From Archangium sp. (GTDB lineage: Bacteria; Myxococcota; Myxococcia; Myxococcales; Myxococcaceae), in assembly GCA_016793585.1 (NCBI GenBank), contig JAEUJR010000551.1, forward strand, positions 1 to 8,962: a stretch of DNA of 8,962 nucleotides. The letters are read 5' to 3'. Every line of letters starts with the position of its first letter. The stretch's first letter is position 1. Shown here one piece after another: positions 1 to 6,272 of this stretch. The notes beneath the pieces were generated by a model. That model was not told the DNA's origin. It searched no databases and saw nothing but the letters and a program-made list of their open reading frames with translations. A program made the translations under genes and the position numbers.

Positions 1-287
1 ACGTGGTGAAGAAGGTCGCCAGGTCGCTCGACACGGGTGACATCTCGACCGATCAAGACATCGCCAAGGTGTCGATCGTCGGCGTCGGCATGCGCAACCA
101 CTCGGGCGTCGCGGCGCGCATGTTCCGCACGCTGTCGAAAGAGGGCATCAACATCATGGCGATCTCGACCAGCGAGATCCGCGTGTCGTGCGTGATTCCG
201 TCGAAGTACGCCGAGCTCGCGGTGCGTGCGCTGCACACCGAGTTCGGCCTCGACACGCCCGCGAAGAAGTCGAAGAAGGCGAAGTGA
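1..287 (+). CDS. lysC: Aspartokinase, C-terminal ACT domain (partial)
   Basis: This is the 3' end of a gene entering from the left; the reading frame starts at base 3 with no stop before it, so the real start lies outside the window. The visible 94 residues contain the second ACT domain typical of aspartate kinase, which phosphorylates L-aspartate in the first step of lysine, methionine, threonine and diaminopimelate synthesis. Diagnostic stretches are [19 protein letters not shown], then [18 protein letters not shown], then [15 protein letters not shown]. In this family the ACT pair binds lysine and/or threonine for feedback inhibition. The protein ends in a lysine-rich tail (AKKSKKAK) after the conserved core, which looks like a dispensable extension. 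The next gene starts 7 bases after the stop, so cotranscription is likely. The ACT assignment is firm; which amino acid regulates the enzyme cannot be judged from this fragment. Confidence 0.93.
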   Translation, partial: VVKKVARSLDTGDISTDQDIAKVSIVGVGMRNHSGVAARMFRTLSKEGINIMAISTSEIRVSCVIPSKYAELAVRALHTEFGLDTPAKKSKKAK

Positions 288-294
288 TCGGCCG

Positions 295-705
295 ATGACG
301 CGCGATGGGTGGCTCGTCGTCGCGACCGTCATTCTGCTCGCCGTGGGCCTGGTCTCGTACTGGCGCTGGCCCCATCAGGCGGCCGCGCTCGACTGCCCAC
401 CCGAGCGCGTGGTGCTCGACGACGCAGGCGTCGCCCGCTGCGGCGACGTCGACGGCAAGAGGCTGCCGGCCGGGCAGGCGCTCACGGTGGGCCAGAAGGT
501 TTCGTTCTCGAAGCTGAGCGCCGACGACCTCGCCATTCTGCCGGGCATCGGGCCCCAACTCGCAGCGCAGATCATCGCGACCCGCGACGCGAAGCACGGC
601 TTCTGCAGCTGGGACGAGGTCGACGCGATCGAGGGCGTGGGTGAGGCGCGGCTCGAGACCTTGCGGCACCTGGCCGAGGTTCCCTTCTGTGACGCAGGCC
701 TGTGA
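295..705 (+). CDS. ComEA-like helix-hairpin-helix protein with N-terminal membrane anchor
   Basis: This is a 136-residue protein. A hydrophobic helix at residues 6-22 (WLVVATVILLAVGLVSY) is followed by a short linker and two helix-hairpin-helix motifs: LPGIGPQLAAQII (82-94) and IEGVGEARLETLR (112-124). This pair is the ComEA/competence fold, which in the family binds double-stranded DNA without sequence specificity during uptake across the envelope. Four cysteines (C34, C49, C104, C132) lie on the predicted outer side of the membrane and could form disulfides. The ATG at 295 was chosen because it places the membrane helix at the N-terminus; the frame is open upstream but would overlap the aspartokinase gene. 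A purine-rich stretch (GAAGGCGAAG) precedes it. The next gene begins 12 bases after the stop. A role in DNA uptake is a family inference; HhH pairs also occur in envelope proteins of unknown role, so no comEA symbol is given. Confidence 0.82.
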   Translation: MTRDGWLVVATVILLAVGLVSYWRWPHQAAALDCPPERVVLDDAGVARCGDVDGKRLPAGQALTVGQKVSFSKLSADDLAILPGIGPQLAAQIIATRDAKHGFCSWDEVDAIEGVGEARLETLRHLAEVPFCDAGL

Positions 706-717
706 TAGAACCGCGCG

Positions 718-3252
718 GTGCTGATCTCGTGCGAGAAGTGCTCGACGACCTACGTGCTCGATGAGACGTTGATCCCGGCAGCGGGGGCCGCCGTTCAGTG
801 CACCCGTTGTAGTCACGTCTTCACCGCGTTCCCGCCCAAGCCCGACGCTCAGGCCACCGTCCTCGAAGAGGAGCCGACGACGACCAAGCGACGAACGCCT
901 GCGGCCGCCGGCATTCCGCAAGGAGGCCGGCCCGCGAACCAGACGATGGTGTTCGGCACGGGGGCTGCGCCTGCCGCGCCTCAGCCTCCGGCGGGCCGCC
1001 CTGCCAATCAGACGATGATGTTCGGCGGTGGCGCTGCGGTGCCCGCGCCTCAGCCGCCGCCGCAGCAGCGCGCTGCCAACCAGACCATGGTGTTCGGCAC
1101 GCCGGCAGGCCAGCAGGCCGCCCAGCCGCCCGCGCCGTCGCACGCTCCGAACGCGAACCAGACGCTGGTGTTCGGCGCGTCGCCCGTGGCGCCCCCCGCG
1201 CCCGCTGCGAACCCGCACCAGACGCTCGTGTTCGGCACCGCCGCTGGCCAGCAGGCGGCAGCCCGCGAGCCCGCGCCGCACGCCAACGCGCCTGCCAACC
1301 AGACCCTCGTCTTCGGCAACTCGCCGGTCGCGCCCCCCGCAGGCAACGCCAACCAGACGCTCGTCTTCGGCACCGCAGCAGGTCAGGCCGCGGCGCAGCC
1401 CGTGGCTCCAACCGCAGTGCCTGCGGCCAACCAGACCCTGGTCTTCGGCGCCACGCCCGTCGCCCCGCCCGCCGCACGCAGCACGCAGATGTTCGGCGCG
1501 GCCCAGGCCCCAGCGCCCGCCAACCCGCCACCCCCTGCGCAGCGCCCGGCGGCCACCACCGTCATGTTCGGGGCTGGCCAGGTGCCGCCCCCCGCGGCTG
1601 CAGCGTCGAACAAGGCTGCGAACACCACGATGATGTTCGGCAAGCCGCCAGAGGCCGTGGCGGCCGCCGCCAACCGCACGATGGCCTTCGGCACGCCCGT
1701 CGTCACCTCGCCCAAGAAGCCGCTGCCGCAGGTCACGCAAGGCACCGTCGAGCTCTCGGGTGACGCAGAGCCCGAGCAGCGCAGCGAGAGCACGGTTCGT
1801 GTCGACCTCGAGCGCATGATGCGCGAGCAGGGCGAAGGTGGCGAAGAGAGCCAGGAGTCGGTCGAGCAGCGGCACGACCGCACGCAGCGCTTCGCGATGA
1901 CCGACTCGTCGGCCACGAACCCCGGAGAGACCGCCGAGAGCGTGCAGGATCGCCACAACCGCACCGCGCTCTTCGCGATGTCGACCCTGCAGGAGACGAC
2001 GAAGCCCGACGCCAAGGCGCCCGCGAGCACCGCCCCCGATCTGCACGGCGTCGCCGAGCCCACCATCGGGTTCGATCAGCCCCTCGACTCCGCCCAGACC
2101 ATTCCGCCCGGCAACAACACGCTGCCGCACGGCTCGATGAACTTCGGCCTCGGCGACGATCCCCCCGGGGTTTCGACGCTCATGGAGCCCGGCGGCGAAG
2201 ACATGCGCGCCACCGTTCGGCACGACGGCCCCATCGCGTCGACGATGCCGAACCTGCCTCCGATCGCCCACGACGCGACCGACGCGGCTCACCGCGCGCC
2301 GCTGCGGCTCGACATCGTCTCGTCGCCCGGGCTGCCCATGGTCGCGCCCGACACGGTGCAAACGACCGACGTGCAGGCCGACGCAGGGGTCGAAGCCCTC
2401 GCCGCGCAGGGCCGTCGTCGCAACATCGTCGCGATCGTCATCGTCCTCTTGTTGGTGCTGGCGGTCGGGCTGGGCGTCTTCTGGCAGTTCTTCGGCAAGC
2501 AGCTGCTCACCAAGGATCTCGACCCGCGCCTCGTGCAGGTCTCGGAGCAGGCGCTCACCCAGTTCCGCAAAGAAGACGCGCAGCTTCGCGGTACCGAGAT
2601 CGAGCGCCTCACCGCGATCGTCAAAGAGAACCCCAGCTTCGTCGACGGCCACGCGGCCCTGGTGCTGGGGCTCGGCCTCGAGTGCGACGATCTCTACGGA
2701 GAACGGACCTTCGTCGACTACCGCTACACGTTCTTCAAGAAGCAGATGGAGGCAGTGAAGGACGACGCGAAGAAGAACGAGTTCGGCAAACGCGCGAACG
2801 AGATGGTGAGCCGCTCCGAGGCGCTGACGAAACCGACCGAGACCGCCGTCGCGAAGCTCGATGCCAGCATGAAGGCGATGGACGCAGCCCTTCGTTCGGG
2901 CGCCGCCGCCAGCCAGAGCGCCCGGGCTCGCGCGTTCGGCTTCGCGCTCCGCGCCGGCCAGGCCACCCCCGTCGACGAGGGCAGCGATTACTGGGCCCGC
3001 CTCGCCAGCGCGCTCGCCGTGCTCTACGCCCCGAAGTCGACGCCCGAGGCCCTCAAGGCCGCCCTCGAAGACGTTCAGAAGCTGAGCGCCGAAGACGATC
3101 AGCTCGCGCGACCGCACTTCGTCGCCGCCCGCCTGCACCTCGCGTTGGGAGACGAAGCCCAGGCCATCGCGTCGCTCGACAAGGCGATCAAGGTCGCGCC
3201 CAGGTTCACCGCCGCCGCCGACAGCCGCAAGCTGCTCGAGCAGCTCAAGTAG
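718..3252 (+). CDS. MJ0042-type zinc-ribbon protein with threonine-motif scaffold, transmembrane helix and TPR-like C-terminus
   Basis: This 844-residue protein has four parts. Residues 1-37 are an MJ0042/zinc-ribbon finger with C5-x2-C8 and C28-x2-C31. Residues 73-325 are Pro/Ala-rich and carry twelve spaced copies of a motif close to A-N-Q-T-[M/L]-V-F-G. Residues 326-565 are acidic and Thr/Ser-rich, with two derived copies ending R-T-x-x-F-A-M. Residues 570-591 are one transmembrane helix preceded by RRR (566-568), which predicts an N-in, C-out topology. Residues 592-844 are helical; residues 798-831 resemble a TPR (ARPHFVAARLHLALGDEAQA and onward). Similar N-terminal fingers occur in myxobacterial proteins such as the gliding protein AgmX/GltJ, but no GYF or TonB-like end is visible here. 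The GTG at 718 was chosen because it puts the finger at residue 4; no good Shine-Dalgarno precedes it. The function is unknown. A signalling or assembly scaffold linking cytoplasm and periplasm is inference. Confidence 0.88.
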   Translation: MLISCEKCSTTYVLDETLIPAAGAAVQCTRCSHVFTAFPPKPDAQATVLEEEPTTTKRRTPAAAGIPQGGRPANQTMVFGTGAAPAAPQPPAGRPANQTMMFGGGAAVPAPQPPPQQRAANQTMVFGTPAGQQAAQPPAPSHAPNANQTLVFGASPVAPPAPAANPHQTLVFGTAAGQQAAAREPAPHANAPANQTLVFGNSPVAPPAGNANQTLVFGTAAGQAAAQPVAPTAVPAANQTLVFGATPVAPPAARSTQMFGAAQAPAPANPPPPAQRPAATTVMFGAGQVPPPAAAASNKAANTTMMFGKPPEAVAAAANRTMAFGTPVVTSPKKPLPQVTQGTVELSGDAEPEQRSESTVRVDLERMMREQGEGGEESQESVEQRHDRTQRFAMTDSSATNPGETAESVQDRHNRTALFAMSTLQETTKPDAKAPASTAPDLHGVAEPTIGFDQPLDSAQTIPPGNNTLPHGSMNFGLGDDPPGVSTLMEPGGEDMRATVRHDGPIASTMPNLPPIAHDATDAAHRAPLRLDIVSSPGLPMVAPDTVQTTDVQADAGVEALAAQGRRRNIVAIVIVLLLVLAVGLGVFWQFFGKQLLTKDLDPRLVQVSEQALTQFRKEDAQLRGTEIERLTAIVKENPSFVDGHAALVLGLGLECDDLYGERTFVDYRYTFFKKQMEAVKDDAKKNEFGKRANEMVSRSEALTKPTETAVAKLDASMKAMDAALRSGAAASQSARARAFGFALRAGQATPVDEGSDYWARLASALAVLYAPKSTPEALKAALEDVQKLSAEDDQLARPHFVAARLHLALGDEAQAIASLDKAIKVAPRFTAAADSRKLLEQLK
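934..1692 (+). repeat. Array of twelve N-x-T-[M/L]-x-F-G coding repeats
   Basis: Within the zinc-ribbon protein, motif copies begin at about 934, 1003, 1075, 1153, 1213, 1294, 1348, 1426, 1480, 1552, 1618 and 1669. Eight are ANQTMVFG, ANQTMMFG, ANQTLVFG or the HQ variant. Copies nine and ten are degenerate (STQMFG, ATTVMFG). Eleven and twelve are ANTTMMFG and ANRTMAFG. The spacers are 9-19 residues rich in Ala, Pro and Gln. Synonymous codons differ among copies (for example ACG/ACC for Thr and CTG/CTC for Leu), so the motif is conserved at protein level rather than being a recent DNA expansion. Spacers alternate between a PVAPPA type and a TAAGQxAA type, showing that pairs of motifs were duplicated together: 1153-1293 and 1294-1425, with a partial third unit from 1426. 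Confidence 0.9.
1858..1980 (+). repeat. Two derived R-x-x-R-T-x-x-F-A-M repeats
   Basis: Two 27-residue units in the acidic part of the zinc-ribbon protein share the pattern ESV-x-x-RH-[D/N]-RT-x-x-FAM. The motif cores are RHDRTQRFAM (1870-1899) and RHNRTALFAM (1951-1980), exactly 81 bases apart. They keep the Thr-x-x-Phe core of the upstream array but replace the Asn-Gln and Gly positions and add a preceding Arg-His. They look like a diverged second class of the same short motif. Confidence 0.75.
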
Positions 3253-3256
3253 CCGT

Positions 3257-3970
3257 TCAGCGCGCCGCGACGCGCTCGTTGGGCAGCAGGGTGCCGAACG
3301 AGACGAAGAGTTCGCCCGTCAGCCGTTGCGGAGAGCCCGCGCCTGGCAGCCGCAGCCCGTCGTTGAGCACCTTGCCGTTCGCGTCCTTCGCCTGGCTCGG
3401 GTTCGCGAGGTTCATGCGGTAGCGCACCACGCCGCGCGCCACGCGATGAATGACGATCACCGTGCCGTCGGCCTCGACGTCGTCGACGAGCCCGATGTGC
3501 GTGAGCCCGTCGTTCACGGCGCCGTCGCGGTTGAGATCGTACGTCTCGCGGAAGAAGACGAGATCGCCCGCGACGGGGCGGCCACCGTCGTACAGGCGGC
3601 CATGCTGCGCGGTGAAGCGCCAGATGGCCGTCACGCCGTTGTCCTCGGGCTGGCCCGCCGACATGAGCTCGACGCCGACCTGCGAGTAGACGCCCCGCAC
3701 CAGCCCCGTGCAGTCGTCTCCGAACCGTTTGCCGTTCACCTCGACGCGTTTGCTGCCGACGAGCGCGCGGGCGACCTCGACGACCTTGCTCCGCGACCCC
3801 GGAGCCACCTCGAGCGGCGCGCCCTGGGCGGCCGCTTCGGGCACCGCGATGGCCGTCGGCGCCATGGCGAAGGGCCGGTAGCCGTCGTCGATGCGGGAGG
3901 CTCCCAGCGGCCTGCCAGTCGCACACCCGAGCGCGACGAGGCTGCTCAGGAGCGGGAGAACGAGGCGCAT
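3257..3970 (-). CDS. NlpC/P60 or CHAP-type cysteine peptidase lipoprotein
   Basis: This 237-residue protein begins with a lipoprotein signal, MRLVLPLLSSLVALGC, with C16 as the probable lipidated cysteine. After a Pro/Ala linker the domain shows GDDCTGLVRGVYSQVGVEL with C87 as the candidate nucleophile, GDLVFF (135-140) typical of NlpC/P60 and CHAP domains, H158 in LTHIGLVDD as the second residue and H175 in TVIVIHR as the likely third. Such enzymes cut peptidoglycan stem-peptide or crossbridge bonds, so a wall-remodelling role anchored to a membrane is expected. A D-x-N-x-D-G-x-x-x-D loop (145-154) resembling a calcium-binding loop lies just before H158. The start at 3970 was chosen by the signal peptide; an ATG nine bases upstream (3979) is equally possible, and neither has a clear Shine-Dalgarno. 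The frame stays open well upstream, but those residues do not look like coding sequence. The exact subfamily and bond cut are not determined. Confidence 0.83.
   Translation of the reverse strand: MRLVLPLLSSLVALGCATGRPLGASRIDDGYRPFAMAPTAIAVPEAAAQGAPLEVAPGSRSKVVEVARALVGSKRVEVNGKRFGDDCTGLVRGVYSQVGVELMSAGQPEDNGVTAIWRFTAQHGRLYDGGRPVAGDLVFFRETYDLNRDGAVNDGLTHIGLVDDVEADGTVIVIHRVARGVVRYRMNLANPSQAKDANGKVLNDGLRLPGAGSPQRLTGELFVSFGTLLPNERVAAR
3259..3276. terminator. Small hairpin at a convergent gene junction (possible terminator)
   Basis: AGCGCG (3259-3264) and CGCGCT (3271-3276) form a perfect six-base-pair, GC-rich stem with a six-base loop. It lies just after the zinc-ribbon gene and overlaps the last codons of the convergent lipoprotein gene, where a bidirectional terminator would be expected. 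No T-run follows on either strand and the stem is short, so chance in GC-rich DNA is quite possible. Confidence 0.22.
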
Positions 3971-4063
3971 GCCCTGCATGGTGGCTGAAGCCGGGGCGGC
4001 GTCAAAAACGCCTCCCTGCCTGATGGAGCGTCGTTGCTGCGTGGAAGGCCGGTTCCGGGCTAC

Positions 4064-4070
4064 GAGCAGG
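4064..4070 (+). promoter_or_regulatory. Probable ribosome binding site deciding the lipoprotein start
   Basis: GAGCAGG lies six bases before the ATG at 4077 and is the only purine-rich, Shine-Dalgarno-like stretch close to a start in this frame. Together with the lipoprotein signal it favours 4077 over the in-frame GTG at 4041. The divergent spacer 3971-4076 must hold promoters for both flanking genes, but no convincing -35/-10 pair was seen in it. Confidence 0.4.
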
Positions 4071-4076
4071 CGGCTC

Positions 4077-5732
4077 ATGTTCGAACGTCTGGTGCCGGGC
4101 CGCGCGCTCGCGATCATTCTGCTGCTCTGGTTCGCCGGCTGCCGTGATGCCGCGTTCAAGGCTGCCTCGAAGCGCGACACCATCACCGACTGGAAGGCAT
4201 TCATCGCGCAGAACCCCACCGACGAGAACCTCGACGCGGCGCAGGCGCGGCTGGCCGAACTCGAGTTCGAAGAGGCGAAGAAGGCGCACACGCTGATCGC
4301 GTACAAACGCTTCCTCGAGCGTCACCCCGAGTCGGGTCAGGCCCGCGCGGCGGCGGCCCTGCTCGAGACGCTGCGCTTCAACGCCGCGAAAGAGAAGGGC
4401 ACGGCCCAGGCGCTGCGGCAGTTCGTGCGCGAGCACCCTGACGGAGCCCACCGCGACGAGGCCGATGGCCTGTTGAAGGCGCTCGAGCTGCGCGAGGTGG
4501 CGACGCTCGACGAGCCGGCCACGTTGTCGCGCATCGCCGCGCAGAACCCCGACGACCCTCGCGCGGCCGAGGTCTCGACCCGGCTCGACGAGGTGGCCTG
4601 GGGGCGCGCGACCAGCCCCGCTGGCTGGCTGGCGTACCTCGCCGAGTTTCCCGCGGGCTCGCACCGCGACGAGGCGCGCACGAAGCTGCTGTCGGCCCAG
4701 CTCGACGGCCTGCTCGTCTCGGGCCTGGTCGAAGAGGCCGAGGCGCTCGCCACGAAGAGCCTCGCCGACTGGCCGCAGCGGCTCGCGAAGGCCAGGGCGA
4801 TGAACGCGCTCGAGGCGACGAAGGACGAGCGGGTTCGGCGGGCGCTCCCCTCGTGGACGAGGCGCAGCTTCGGCGACGTGGTGAAGTCCCTCCAGGCGCC
4901 CGACCCGATGGATCGGTGGCAGGCCGCCGAAGAGCTCGGCCAGTTCGTCTCGGTGAAGACCATCGACCCGTTGCTCGAGCAGCTGAGGCTGGCCCGCAAC
5001 GCGCTCGTTCGTCAGGCAGCGTTCGAGAGCCTGCAGCGCATCAGCCGCCTGTTGCCGCGCACGGTCGCCGAGTACGAGGTGGCGACACGCCTCGAGGTGC
5101 TCTCGAAGACGGCGAGTGACTCGCAGCTCTTCCTCACCCGGGCGGTGCTGCTCGACGTGAGCGGCCAGCTCGACAAGGCCTCGGCCGAGTACCAACGCGC
5201 GTGGGACCCGCAGAACCCCGACCCGATGGTGCTGCGGAGGTGGATGGCGATTCGCGCCGAGCGCCGGCAGTTCTTCTCGGGCGCAGTGACGGCGAGGCAG
5301 CTCGCGGTCTGGTCGAAGGAGCTCGCTGCGACGAGTGAAGCGCCCACCCCTCCGACGGCGACGTTGACGGCGCGTGAGCTGTGCGCCGCCTTTCTCAACG
5401 CGAAGGCGGCGAGCGAGACCATCGCGGCGGCGAAGCACGAGAAGGTCGAGTTCCCCGACGATCTCGAGTCGTTCGAGGTGCGCGCCACCGAGGCCGTGAA
5501 GCTGTCGCAGGCGAAGCTGCGTGACGCCGAGCTGATGGTGCTCGAGCAGGACGCCAGGGCGCGCGTGTGTGGAGATGCCGCCGTCTCGGAGCGAATCGCG
5601 GCGGGTGAGGGTGAGCGGGTGGCGGCGCTGGGGGCGCTGCGACAGAAGCCTCCGAAAGAGCTGGGGTTGTTGCTCGAGCTGGTGCGGGCCCGCGATGCCT
5701 CAGAGCGCGTTCGAGACGCCGCGAAGCCCTGA
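4077..5732 (+). CDS. Helical-repeat lipoprotein (37-residue repeats plus HEAT-like segment)
   Basis: This 551-residue protein opens with a lipoprotein signal, MFERLVPGRALAIILLLWFAGC, with C22 as the lipid anchor. Residues 38-200 hold five helical repeats of the form (W/Y/L)xxF-x4-P-x-(D/S)...A...L..LE/A. Their key prolines are at P47, P84, P121, P158 and P192, spacings of 37, 37, 37 and 34. This resembles the TPR-like repeats common in deltaproteobacterial outer-membrane lipoproteins. Residues about 262-325 look HEAT-like (DPMDRWQAAEELGQFV, then ARNALVRQAAFESLQRIS). The rest is helical, with another TPR-like stretch (LDKASAEYQRAWDPQNP) and charged helices. No catalytic motif is visible, so a protein-protein interaction role in the envelope is inferred. 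The gene is divergent from the peptidase-like lipoprotein and followed 36 bases later by the cysteine-rich membrane protein, probably cotranscribed. The specific function is not recognised. Confidence 0.85.
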   Translation: MFERLVPGRALAIILLLWFAGCRDAAFKAASKRDTITDWKAFIAQNPTDENLDAAQARLAELEFEEAKKAHTLIAYKRFLERHPESGQARAAAALLETLRFNAAKEKGTAQALRQFVREHPDGAHRDEADGLLKALELREVATLDEPATLSRIAAQNPDDPRAAEVSTRLDEVAWGRATSPAGWLAYLAEFPAGSHRDEARTKLLSAQLDGLLVSGLVEEAEALATKSLADWPQRLAKARAMNALEATKDERVRRALPSWTRRSFGDVVKSLQAPDPMDRWQAAEELGQFVSVKTIDPLLEQLRLARNALVRQAAFESLQRISRLLPRTVAEYEVATRLEVLSKTASDSQLFLTRAVLLDVSGQLDKASAEYQRAWDPQNPDPMVLRRWMAIRAERRQFFSGAVTARQLAVWSKELAATSEAPTPPTATLTARELCAAFLNAKAASETIAAAKHEKVEFPDDLESFEVRATEAVKLSQAKLRDAELMVLEQDARARVCGDAAVSERIAAGEGERVAALGALRQKPPKELGLLLELVRARDASERVRDAAKP

Positions 5733-5768
5733 CAGATCGGTTTCGTCGGGCAAGCGTTCAACGGCTCC

Positions 5769-6272
5769 ATGGCCCTTCAGATCAGAGTCGCGAGCCCCTG
5801 TTCCGAGAAGTGGGAGTCGATGCGTGGCGATGAGCGCCGCCGCTTCTGCGAGAAGTGCCAGCTGCACGTGCACGATCTTCGTTCGTTGACCGAGGCCGAA
5901 GCCACCGAGTTGTTGCGTGGGGCCTCGGGGCGCGTCTGCGGGCGGGTCTTTCAGCGCGCTGATGGCACGGTGCTCACCAGAGACTGTCCCGTGGGCGAGG
6001 CGACGCTGCGGCGTCGACTGGTGATGTCGGTGGTCGCGGTGGCCGCGCTCTTCGTCGCGGTGGCGGGGCTGGTGGTGGGCGGCCGCTCGAGGAGCCACGT
6101 CGATCACGGCCCCACGCCGGTGGCCGATGCGTTGCGGAGTCGCTTTCACGCGGCGAAGGAGTCGCTGCGATCGACCGCGCTGTTCGGGCCCATCATCAAC
6201 CGCTTCGATCCGCCGCGGGCGTCGATGATCGTCGGCGAGATCTACGTGCCGCCGCCGAAGACCGGCAGCTGA
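5769..6272 (+). CDS. Cysteine-rich single-pass membrane protein
   Basis: This 167-residue protein has a compact N-terminal cysteine domain: C11 in SPCSEKWESM, F26-C27-x2-C30 in RRFCEKCQLHVHDL, C57 in GRVCGRVF and C73 in LTRDCP. H33 and H35 lie next to the CxxC. A transmembrane helix (85-104) follows an RRR triplet (81-83), placing the cysteines in the cytoplasm. The C-terminal tail (about 105-167) is outside and ends in a Pro-rich IVGEIYVPPPKTGS. From memory, the pattern (Cys, Trp-x-x-Met, RFCxxC, a T-x-x-E-A helix, VCGR, DCP) recurs at the N-terminus of uncharacterised proteins in Bacteroidetes and Deltaproteobacteria. I know of no assigned function. Metal or iron-sulfur binding is plausible from the residue spacing but is inference. 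ATG 5769 is the natural start because the family-like motif begins at once; the Shine-Dalgarno is weak. Confidence 0.78.
   Translation: MALQIRVASPCSEKWESMRGDERRRFCEKCQLHVHDLRSLTEAEATELLRGASGRVCGRVFQRADGTVLTRDCPVGEATLRRRLVMSVVAVAALFVAVAGLVVGGRSRSHVDHGPTPVADALRSRFHAAKESLRSTALFGPIINRFDPPRASMIVGEIYVPPPKTGS

Noticed and set aside
226..294. An earlier start for the ComEA-like gene at 226
   Set aside because: It would overlap the aspartokinase coding region and put an Arg-rich segment before the membrane helix; the ATG at 295 gives a normal anchor.
937..1680. The N-x-T motifs as N-glycosylation sequons
   Set aside because: The motif array is predicted cytoplasmic, and the known bacterial PglB system needs an acidic residue at position -2, which these copies lack. 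A cytoplasmic N-glycosyltransferase is not excluded, but nothing here supports one.
154..3138. A 994-codon open frame on the minus strand spanning the first three genes
   Set aside because: Its translation is Arg/Gly/His-rich with no recognisable domain. It lies antisense to three well-supported genes, and long antisense frames are expected in GC-rich codon usage. Part of it is simply the antisense of the repeat array.
3977..4005. TTGACG on the minus strand at 4005-4000 as a -35 box for the peptidase-like lipoprotein
   Set aside because: At 17-base spacing the -10 position would be ACCATG, a poor match, and the implied transcript start would fall at or within the start codon.
3971..4306. N-terminal extension of the peptidase-like lipoprotein up to 4306
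   Set aside because: The extra 112 residues are antisense to the divergent lipoprotein gene and would bury the lipoprotein signal; the start at 3970 or 3979 fits a secreted lipoprotein.
4002..5438. A 478-codon minus-strand frame opposite the helical-repeat lipoprotein
   Set aside because: The translation is Arg/Leu-rich without domain features, whereas the plus strand encodes a clear lipoprotein signal and regular repeats.
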